Source of the DNA: Serinicoccus chungangensis
GTDB lineage: Bacteria > Actinomycetota > Actinomycetes > Actinomycetales > Dermatophilaceae
Length of the DNA stretch: 64,000 nt
NCBI RefSeq assembly: GCF_006337125.1
Contig: NZ_CP040887.1
Location: 1,488,001-1,552,000, forward strand
Reading direction: 5' to 3'
Below, in pieces: positions 56,386 to 64,000 of the stretch (position 1 is the first letter of the stretch; each line of letters starts with the position of its first letter). The translations under genes and the position numbers were made by a program. The notes below the pieces were generated by a model. It saw nothing but the letters and a program-made list of their open reading frames with translations, was not told the DNA's origin and made no database searches.

Positions 56386-57647
56386 ATGGCACCAGCACCG
56401 GGACGCACCTGGGCCGGCAACCTCGCCTACTCGGCCGAGGAGCTCGTCGAGCCCACCAGCACCGGGCAGCTCGCCGAGGTCATGGCTGGGGCGGGGCGTG
56501 TCCGGCTGCTCGGCTCACGGCACTCCTTCAACCGGATCGCCGACACGACCGGCACCCTGGTCGGCCTGCGCCGGCTGCCGGCCGAGGTCGAGCTCGACGG
56601 CGAGCGACGCGTGGTCCGTGCCGGGGCCGGCCTGACCTACGGCGACGTGGGCGCGCGCATCCAGGAGCAGGGCTGGGCGCTGCACGCGATGGCCTCGCTG
56701 CCGCACATCACCGTCGGGGGAGCGGTCGCCACCGGTTCCCACGGCTCGGGGGACGGCGCCGCGTCGCTGGCCGACGGGGTGTCGGCGGTGGAGATCGTCA
56801 CCACCGAGGGCGCTCACGTGCGGCTGGAGCGGGGGGACGCCGACTTCGGGGGCGCCGTGGTGTCCCTGGGCATGCTCGGCGCGGTCACCGTGCTGGAGCT
56901 GGACGTCGAGCCGACCTACGAGGTGGCGCAGACCGTCTACGAGGGCCTGACCTGGGACCGGGTGGTCGAGGACCTGGACGCCGTCACCGGGCTGGGCACG
57001 AGCGTGTCCGTCTTCACCGACTGGCGGGACCCGGACCGGACGACCCAGGTGTGGGTGAAGGAGCGGGTGGACGACCCCGGATCGCGCAGGGCGGACCCGG
57101 CGGACCTCGGCCTGCGGCCGGCGGACGGCCCACGGCACATGATCCGGGGCGGGTCACCCGAGCACTGCACCCGGCAGGGCGGCGTGCCCGGGCCCTGGCT
57201 GGACCGGCTGCCGCACTTCCGGATGGGCTTCACCCCCTCGGCGGGGGACGAGCTGCAGTCCGAGTGGCTGCTGCCGCGCCGGGCGGTCGGGCCGGCGCTG
57301 GACCGGCTGCGGCGGATGTCGGGTGAGCTCGCCGGGCTGGCCATGAGCGCGGAGATGCGCACCGTCTCCCGGGGCCGGCAGTGGCTCGACCCCGCCCAGG
57401 AGGACAGCGTGGCCTTCCACTTCACCTGGCGCCCCGCGCAGCCCGCCGTCGAGGCGTTCCTCCCGCGGATCGAGGAGGGGCTCGACCCGCTGGGGGCACG
57501 GCCGCACTGGGGCAAGCTGTTCGACGAGCGCGCCCTCGCGGGGCGGGTCGACGACCTCTACCCGCGGCGTGGGGCGTTCTCGGAGCTGGCGGCACGACTG
57601 GACCCGCGCGGCGCGCTGCGCAACGACTTCGTGGAGAGGGTAGGACT

Positions 57648-57651
<4 letters not shown>
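56386..57651 (+). CDS. FAD-dependent alditol/sugar-lactone oxidase
   Basis: The 421-residue vanillyl-alcohol-oxidase-family flavoprotein has an FAD-binding domain (about 10-175: RVRLLGSRHSFNRIADT with the histidine that is covalently flavinylated in alditol oxidase, SLPHITVGGAVATGSHGSG) and a C-terminal arabinono-lactone-oxidase domain ending with RPHWGKLF. It oxidises polyols or aldonolactones, producing peroxide; xylitol/sorbitol oxidase is the closest actinobacterial activity. It is cytoplasmic. ATG 56386 is leaderless. Its stop overlaps galK as GTGA. A link to galactitol or sugar-alcohol use is inference. Confidence 0.87.
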
Positions 57652-58844
<1,193 letters not shown>

Positions 58845-58851
58845 CCGCGGC

Positions 58852-60063
58852 TCAGCGGGTGACGAGGGCGGCGGCCTGGCGGGCGATCTCCCACTCCTCC
58901 GCCGTCGGTATGACGTAGCCCAAGACGCGGCTGTCCGCGGTGGTGATGCGGGTCTCGCCGTCGGCGGCGGCGTTGGCGGATGCGTCCAGGAGCACGCCGA
59001 ACCCGGCCAGCCGCTCGAGGACGGCCGCCCGCAGCTCGGCGTTGTTCTCGCCCACGCCCGCGGTGAAGACGAGCGCGTCGAGGCCGCCGAGCACGGCGGC
59101 GAAGGCCCCGACGTAGCGCAGCAGCCGGTGCACGACCACCTCGAAGGCCAGCGTGGCCGCGGGGTCCCCCTCCGCCCGTCGGGCCATCACCCCCCGGAAG
59201 TCGGCCGATCCGGTGAGCCCGAGGAGCCCGGACTCCGTGGACAGCGCGCGCTCGACCTCCTCGGTCGACAGGCCGGCCACCCGGCCCAGGTGCCCGGCGA
59301 CCCCGGGGTCGAGGTCCCCCGGGCGCGTCCCCATGACCAGCCCCTCCAGCGGGGTCATGCCCATGGAGGTGTCGACGCTGCGGCCCCCGTCGACGGCGGC
59401 GGCGCTGGCCCCGTTGCCCAGGTGCAGGACGATGCTGCGCACGTCCTCCAGCGGGCGGCCCAGGAGCGCGGCGGCCCGGCGGGAGACGTAGGCGTGCGAG
59501 GTGCCGTGGAAGCCGTAGCGCCGCACGCGGTGCTCCTCGCGCCACGCGCGCGGCACCGCGTAGGTGGCGGCGGCCTCCGGCATGCCCTGGTGGAAGGCGG
59601 TGTCGAAGACCGCCACCTGCGGCACGTCGGGGAAGGCCTCCTGGGTGGCGGCGATGCCGGCCAAGTTGCCGGGGTTGTGCAGCGGCGCCAGGGGCACGAG
59701 GCGCTCCACCGCGGCGACCACCTCGGGGGTGATGAGGGTGGGGTCGGCGAACTCCGCGCCGCCGTGGACGACCCGGTGGCCCACCGCGAGGAGGTCGACG
59801 TCGGCCAGCCTGGGCCCGTGCTCCTGGAAGGCGCGGGTCGCCAGCTGCAGCGCCGCCGCGTGGTCGGGCACGTCGAGGACCTGCTCGTGCGTCGTCCCGC
59901 CCACGGTGTGGTGGGCCACGCCGTCGGCCAGGCCGATCCGCTCCACCAGCCCCTTGGCCTGCGAGGCGCCGGTGCGCGGGTCGAGCAGCTCGTACTTCAC
60001 CGACGAGGAGCCGGCGTTGACGACGAGCACGACCGGGTCGCCGCCGCCCTGCTCGCCGCTCAC
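58852..60063 (-). CDS. ackA: acetate kinase
   Basis: AckA interconverts acetate + ATP and acetyl phosphate + ADP. The 403-residue ASKHA-fold protein has VVLVVNAGSSSVKYELLD, VGHRVVHGG, VFDTAFHQGMP, RYGFHGTSHAYVS, HLGNGASAAAV and FTAGVGENNAELRA. GTG 60063 overlaps the pta stop as GTGA, so ackA and pta are one operon for overflow acetate or acetate assimilation. The N-terminal VSGEQGGGD extension is short. Confidence 0.96.
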   Translation of the reverse strand: MSGEQGGGDPVVLVVNAGSSSVKYELLDPRTGASQAKGLVERIGLADGVAHHTVGGTTHEQVLDVPDHAAALQLATRAFQEHGPRLADVDLLAVGHRVVHGGAEFADPTLITPEVVAAVERLVPLAPLHNPGNLAGIAATQEAFPDVPQVAVFDTAFHQGMPEAAATYAVPRAWREEHRVRRYGFHGTSHAYVSRRAAALLGRPLEDVRSIVLHLGNGASAAAVDGGRSVDTSMGMTPLEGLVMGTRPGDLDPGVAGHLGRVAGLSTEEVERALSTESGLLGLTGSADFRGVMARRAEGDPAATLAFEVVVHRLLRYVGAFAAVLGGLDALVFTAGVGENNAELRAAVLERLAGFGVLLDASANAAADGETRITTADSRVLGYVIPTAEEWEIARQAAALVTR

Positions 60064-62153
60064 CGGCCCGCCCCCGCCTGGATCCCCGTGATGGCGACGG
60101 TGTTGATGATGTCGCGGACGGTGGCTCCCCGGGACAGGTCGTTGACCGGGGCGTTGAGGCCCTGCAGCACCGGGCCGACCGCCACCGCGGCGGCACTGCG
60201 CTGCACCGCCTTGTAGGTGTTGTTGCCGGTGTTGAGGTCGGGGAAGACCAGCACGGTGGCCTGCCCGGCGACGGGGGAGTCCTGGAGCTTGGTGGCGGCG
60301 ACGGCGGGGTCGACCGCGGCGTCGTACTGGATCGGCCCCTCGACCAGCAGATCGGGCTCCCGCTCCCGGACGAGGTCGGTCGCGGCCCGCACCTTGTCGA
60401 CGTCGGCGCCGCTGCCCGACCCGCCGGTGCTGTAGGACAGCATCGCCACCCGCGGCTCGACGCCGAACTGCGCGGCGGTCGCGGCCGAGGAGATGGCGAT
60501 GTCGGCGAGCTGCTCGGCGTCCGGGTCGGGGTTGATGGCGCAGTCGCCGTAGACGAGGACCTTGTCGGCCAGGCACATGAAGAAGACCGAGCTGACGACC
60601 GAGACGCCGGGGGAGGTGCGGATGACCTCCAGCGCGGGCCGGATGGTGTGGGCGGTGGTGGTGATCGACCCGGAGACCATGCCGTCGGCGTGACCCGTCT
60701 TGACCATGAGGGTGCCGAAGTAGGCCGGGTCGGTGACGATGTCCTGCGCCTGCTCGAGGGTGACGCCCTTGTGCGCCCGCAGCTCGGCATACGTCCGGGC
60801 GAAGTCCTCGCGCCACGCGCTGGTGAGCGGGTCGACGACCTCGGCGGCGTCGAGCCGCAGGCCCAGCGCCGCCGCCCGCTCGCGCACCTGCGTCTCGTCA
60901 CCGAGCAGCGTCAGCCGGGCGACGCCGCGGGCGAGGACGGTGTCGGCCGCCCGCAGGATCCGGTCCTCCCCGCCCTCGGGCAGCACCACGTGCGCACCGG
61001 TCTCCCGCGCCCGGGCCATGATCTCGTGCTCGAACATCAGCGGGGTCACCACGGCGGACCGGCGGCCGGCGTCGTCCCCGACCGGGACGAGGCGGGTGAT
61101 GTCGATGTGCTGCTGGGCCAGGGAGCGGGCGTGCTCGATCTTGCGCTGCGAGCGGGGGGTGATGCGGCCGACGACGTCGTGCATCGTCATCGCCGTGCGC
61201 ATGGTCCCGCCCTCGCACCCGATGATCGGCAGCTCGACCGCGAGGCCCTCGACGAGGCGCGACACCTGCTCGCTGGGCCGCAGCCCGCCGTTGAGGACGA
61301 TCGCCCCGAGTGAGGGGAAGGTCGAGGAGCGGTGGGCCAGGATGGCGCCCAGCAGGACGTCCTCCCGGTCGCCGGGGCAGATGAGGACGTTGCCCTCGCG
61401 CAGCCGGTCCAGGACGTTGGGCATCGTCATCCCGGCCACGATGAGCCCGGTGGCCTCCCGCTCGAGCAGGGTCTCGTCGCCCGCCCGCAGGATGCCGTCG
61501 GTGGCGGCCATGAGGTCGCCGACCGTGGGGGCGGCGAGCAGCGGGTCGGCGGGCATCGCGAGCACCGCCGGCTCGCTCCCCGTGCCGGCGACCTGCTCGG
61601 CGACCGCCTCCTGGACGGCGGCGGACACCTCGTCCAGATCGTCGTCGACCCGGTTGGCGAGGACGCCCGCCACCGAGGCGTGGCGGCTGAGCGCCTCCTG
61701 CACGGCGACGGCGGCGGCGGTCGCGGTGTCCTCGACGGTGCGGCCGGCGGCCGGGATGATGAGCAGCATCGGGGCGCCGAGGTGGGCGGCGATGCCGGCG
61801 TTGGTGGAGAACTCGGTGGGTGCGGTGACCCCGGTGTAGTCCGAGCCGACCACGAGCACCCGCTCGTGCTCGACGGCATACCGGTGGAAGCGGTCGACGA
61901 TCTCCCCGATCGCCGCGTCGTGCTGGTGGTGCAGGTCGTCGTAGGTCACCCCGACGGCGTCCTCGATCGCCGACGCGGACGTCGACAACGGGTGCAGCAG
62001 GTGCAGCAGCGGGTCGTCCTCCCGGTCCTGGACGACGGGACGGAAGACGCCGACCCGGCCGCCGAGGGCGCAGAGCTGGGCGAGGAGCCCGACCGCCACC
62101 GCCGACTTGCCGGAGCGGGGCTCGGCGGACGCGACATACAGGGAGGTGCTCAC
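60060..62153 (-). CDS. pta: phosphate acetyltransferase (long form)
   Basis: Pta interconverts acetyl-CoA and acetyl phosphate. The 697-residue long-form enzyme has an N-terminal BioD-like P-loop domain (VASAEPRSGKSAVAVGLLAQL, residues about 5-210), a DRTGG domain (about 215-330) and the C-terminal PTA_PTB catalytic domain (about 370-690, LPEGGEDRILRAADTVLARG, MLSYSTGGSGSGAD, FPDLNTGNNTYKAVQR). GTG 62153 is supported by a TATCGT hexamer seven bases upstream on the minus strand. The regulatory N-terminal domains usually sense NADH or pyruvate. Confidence 0.95.
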   Translation of the reverse strand: MSTSLYVASAEPRSGKSAVAVGLLAQLCALGGRVGVFRPVVQDREDDPLLHLLHPLSTSASAIEDAVGVTYDDLHHQHDAAIGEIVDRFHRYAVEHERVLVVGSDYTGVTAPTEFSTNAGIAAHLGAPMLLIIPAAGRTVEDTATAAAVAVQEALSRHASVAGVLANRVDDDLDEVSAAVQEAVAEQVAGTGSEPAVLAMPADPLLAAPTVGDLMAATDGILRAGDETLLEREATGLIVAGMTMPNVLDRLREGNVLICPGDREDVLLGAILAHRSSTFPSLGAIVLNGGLRPSEQVSRLVEGLAVELPIIGCEGGTMRTAMTMHDVVGRITPRSQRKIEHARSLAQQHIDITRLVPVGDDAGRRSAVVTPLMFEHEIMARARETGAHVVLPEGGEDRILRAADTVLARGVARLTLLGDETQVRERAAALGLRLDAAEVVDPLTSAWREDFARTYAELRAHKGVTLEQAQDIVTDPAYFGTLMVKTGHADGMVSGSITTTAHTIRPALEVIRTSPGVSVVSSVFFMCLADKVLVYGDCAINPDPDAEQLADIAISSAATAAQFGVEPRVAMLSYSTGGSGSGADVDKVRAATDLVREREPDLLVEGPIQYDAAVDPAVAATKLQDSPVAGQATVLVFPDLNTGNNTYKAVQRSAAAVAVGPVLQGLNAPVNDLSRGATVRDIINTVAITGIQAGAGR

Positions 62154-62160
62154 GGGTCCC

Positions 62161-62181
62161 ACGATAGTCACGCCTTACGCT
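62161..62181. promoter_or_regulatory. compact divergent leaderless promoters
   Basis: Minus-strand TATCGT (62166-62161) serves pta GTG 62153 with a seven-base spacer. Plus-strand TACGCT (62176-62181) serves ATG 62188 with a six-base spacer. Only nine bases separate the two -10 boxes, so polymerases probably compete. Confidence 0.5.
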
Positions 62182-62187
62182 GCGTCC

Positions 62188-63123
62188 ATGGACACGTCGA
62201 GCTCGCTGACCGCTGCCGGTGGACTCTCCGCGGTGCGGGTGTGGGTGGACGGGGCGCTGGTCGGGCCGCAGGGCTCGGTGCGCGCGCTCGACCACGGGAT
62301 CACCGTCGGCGACGGGGTCTTCGAGACGTGCAAGGTGGTCGACGGCGAGGTCTTCGCGCTCACGCGGCACCACGACCGGATGGACCGCTCGCTCGCAGCG
62401 CTCGGACTCGAGCCGCTGGACCGGGACCGGGTGGGGGAGGGCATCGCCGCCGTGCTCGCGCAGGGAGGTATGCCGTTCGGCCGCCTGCGCTACACCGTCA
62501 CCGCCGGGCTCGGACCGCTCGGGAGCGACCGGGTCGAGGGCGCGGCGACGTATGTCGTGACCGCGGTCGACCAGGAGCCGCTCGGCCCGACGACCTCGGC
62601 GCTCGTGGTGCCCTGGGTCCGCAACGAGCGGGGGGCGCTGACCGGGGTGAAGTCGACGTCCTACGCGGAGAACGTCGTCGCCCTCGCGGCGGCCAAGGCG
62701 CGCGGGCACTCCGAGGCGATCCTGGCCAACACCGCCGGGATGCTCTGCGAGGGGACCGGCACCAACGTCTTCGTCGTGACCGACGGGACGGTGCGCACCC
62801 CGGACCTCGGGTCCGGGCCGCTGGCCGGGGTCACCCGGGGGCTCGTGGTCGAGTGGCTGCGTGAGGACGGGATCGAGGTGGTGGAGGAGCCGCTGCCGCT
62901 GTCGGTGCTCGCGGAGGCCGACGAGATCTGGCTCTCGAGCAGCATCCGCGACATCACCGCCCTGCACCGGCTGGACGTCCACGACCCGGTGCTCCTCACC
63001 AACGGCGAGGAGCTGGCGGTGCCTGACCTGGCGCCGCGGGACCTGGGGGAGGAGCCCGGCCCGGTGGCCCGGCGGGCCCGGCAGATCTTCGCCGAGCGGG
63101 CCGCCCGGACGCTGGATCCTTGA
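62188..63123 (+). CDS. aminotransferase class IV (aminodeoxychorismate lyase / branched-chain type)
   Basis: The 311-residue fold-type IV PLP enzyme has GDGVFETCKVVDGEVFALTRHHDRMDRSL near the start, the PLP lysine in LTGVKSTSYAENVVA, and EAILANTAGMLCEGTGTNVF. LSSSIRDITALHRLD lies near the end. This pattern fits 4-amino-4-deoxychorismate lyase (PabC, folate pathway) or a D-/branched-chain aminotransferase; I cannot decide. ATG 62188 is leaderless; an upstream in-frame start would run into the pta promoter. Confidence 0.86.
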   Translation: MDTSSSLTAAGGLSAVRVWVDGALVGPQGSVRALDHGITVGDGVFETCKVVDGEVFALTRHHDRMDRSLAALGLEPLDRDRVGEGIAAVLAQGGMPFGRLRYTVTAGLGPLGSDRVEGAATYVVTAVDQEPLGPTTSALVVPWVRNERGALTGVKSTSYAENVVALAAAKARGHSEAILANTAGMLCEGTGTNVFVVTDGTVRTPDLGSGPLAGVTRGLVVEWLREDGIEVVEEPLPLSVLAEADEIWLSSSIRDITALHRLDVHDPVLLTNGEELAVPDLAPRDLGEEPGPVARRARQIFAERAARTLDP

Positions 63124-63147
63124 CCCAAACTTTGCCCAGGCTTGACC

Positions 63148-63186
63148 TGTAAGCCCTTACATGGGTGGCGCGACGAGGGCTATGGT
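63148..63186 (+). promoter_or_regulatory. promoter region with TGTAAG/CTTACA inverted repeat
   Basis: TGTAAG (63148-63153) and CTTACA (63156-63161) are perfect inverted arms two bases apart. They overlap a possible -35 (TTACAT, 63157-63162) that lies 17 bp before -10 TATGGT (63181-63186). This is a likely operator for the protease gene that starts at 63238. Confidence 0.5.
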
Positions 63187-63237
63187 CGAGAGAGGACGCC
63201 AACGACGGCGTCTGTCCCTCGCTCGAGGAGTTGACGA

Positions 63238-64000
63238 ATGCGTCCTGCTGGAATGCGTGCCCTGGCCCTGGTCGGATCTGGTGTCGTGGCCCTGTCCATG
63301 ATCGGTGCCACCGGCGTCGGAGCCTCTCCCGGCCACGGTGAGGGCAACGGCCAGGACCAGGCCGTCGCGAAGCACTCCGCCGCCACCACCAAGCAGGCGC
63401 AGGCCGAGGTCCGCGCCTACTGGACGAAGGAGCGGATGAACAACGCCATCCCCCGTGAGATGGCCAAGCCGGACGGCAAGGGCAAGCCCGGCGGCTCGGC
63501 GGGCTCGGCGAAGGCGGTCCAGGTGCCGGCGCAGGCCGAGCTGGGCAAGGTCTTCTTCACCCTCGGCGGCTCCAACTATTTGTGCTCGGGCACGGCGACG
63601 GACAGCGTCAACGGCGACGTCGTCACCACGGCCGGCCACTGCCTCAACGAGGGTCCGGGCGCCTACGCCACGAACTTCGCGTTCGTCCCGGCCTACGACA
63701 ACGGCGACCGGCCCTACGGCACCTGGGTCGCCGAGTCGCTCTACGCCCCCGCCTCGTGGGTCAACAGCGGCTTCAACCACGACGTGGGCTTCGCCGTCAT
63801 GGCCGAGCAGGGTGGGCAGAGCCTCACCGACGTCACCGGTGACTACCCGATCGGGTTCAACCTGGGCTACGGGCTCAGCTTCGACGCCTTCGGCTACCCG
63901 GCCGCCACGCCCTACGACGGCCAGGAGCTGTGGCGCTGCTCCGGCGTGGCGGGGCAGGACACCCGGGGCACCACCGACCACCGCCTCCCGTGCTCGATGA
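63238..64000 (+). CDS. secreted trypsin-like serine protease, truncated by window end
   Basis: The first 254 residues are visible and no stop is reached. There is a Sec signal peptide (MRPAGMRALALVGSGVVALS, then MIGATGVGA), a Gln/Lys/Ala-rich propeptide-like stretch (30-95) and the start of a chymotrypsin-fold domain. H134 lies in TTAGHC and D182 in NHDVGFAVM; C116/C135 may pair. The catalytic serine lies beyond the window, so activity cannot be confirmed. GAGGAG lies seven bases before ATG 63238. Upstream is a TGTAAG/CTTACA repeat. It is unrelated in layout to the protease at 49792, which lacks a signal peptide. Confidence 0.82.
   Translation, partial: MRPAGMRALALVGSGVVALSMIGATGVGASPGHGEGNGQDQAVAKHSAATTKQAQAEVRAYWTKERMNNAIPREMAKPDGKGKPGGSAGSAKAVQVPAQAELGKVFFTLGGSNYLCSGTATDSVNGDVVTTAGHCLNEGPGAYATNFAFVPAYDNGDRPYGTWVAESLYAPASWVNSGFNHDVGFAVMAEQGGQSLTDVTGDYPIGFNLGYGLSFDAFGYPAATPYDGQELWRCSGVAGQDTRGTTDHRLPCSM

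Overview
The window is GC-rich throughout (about 70-75 % by eye), uses GTG and TTG starts freely, and overlaps genes by GTGA/ATGA junctions. It carries actinobacterial hallmarks: coproporphyrin-type heme synthesis with HemQ/ChdC, DUF3000, DUF3618, GAF-ANTAR regulators and a split NHEJ polymerase and ligase. I read it as a chromosomal segment of a high-GC Actinomycetota, plausibly Micrococcales and perhaps near Intrasporangiaceae/Ornithinimicrobiaceae (family level is a guess). I see no IS element, integrase, prophage or CRISPR array.

Layout. 1-19.4 kb is housekeeping: a frameshifted spermidine-synthase-like gene, an HTH-MurA fusion with a palindromic operator, DUF3000 and RNase D, the heme genes hemE/cgoX/chdC with a DUF4349 lipoprotein, msrB, NHEJ polymerase, manA, NHEJ ligase, an alpha/beta hydrolase, a RibD_C-like reductase, ppk2, glgX, a YihY protein and a Gly-Cys-Val tRNA operon. 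19.4-25.7 kb is a stress/envelope region: a second YihY protein in an operon with DUF3618, holin-superfamily and YtxH-like proteins, a divergent TetR, two GAF-ANTAR genes and two unassigned genes. 25.7-32.0 kb is one tight seven-gene minus-strand operon: RibA-RibD_C fusion, CDP-alcohol phosphatidyltransferase, Zn-type dehydrogenase, QueD/PTPS-like protein, GT4 glycosyltransferase, methyltransferase and a flippase-like membrane protein. It looks like an uncharacterised GTP-derived (pterin or pyrimidine) glycoconjugate or lipid pathway and is my best candidate for an undescribed system.

32.1-34.7 kb holds a membrane protein, a HAD phosphatase and an MFS transporter. 34.8-49.7 kb is a catabolic region: a 1419-residue secreted multidomain dehydrogenase-like protein, an FNT channel, a LacI regulator, a branched-chain-amino-acid-type ABC transporter and three enzymes (Gfo/Idh/MocA, DUF993, TIM barrel). 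The same LacI-type operator (core GCAAACGTTT) sits before the secreted protein and before the transporter, so the two blocks appear to be one regulon. 49.8-64 kb has a leaderless-secretion trypsin-like protease with a small CarboxypepD-like partner, a gamma-glutamyltransferase lipoprotein, a DUF418-like protein, alpha-galactosidase / alditol oxidase / galactokinase, ackA-pta, an aminotransferase and a secreted protease cut by the window end.

Two DNA-level signals cross gene boundaries. The octamer GGTATGCC (=GGCATACC) occurs at 19 positions, far above chance, in several reading frames and on both strands, and is nearly absent from the accessory blocks. An xAnnnT hexamer exactly 6-7 nt before many start codons indicates widespread leaderless transcription.
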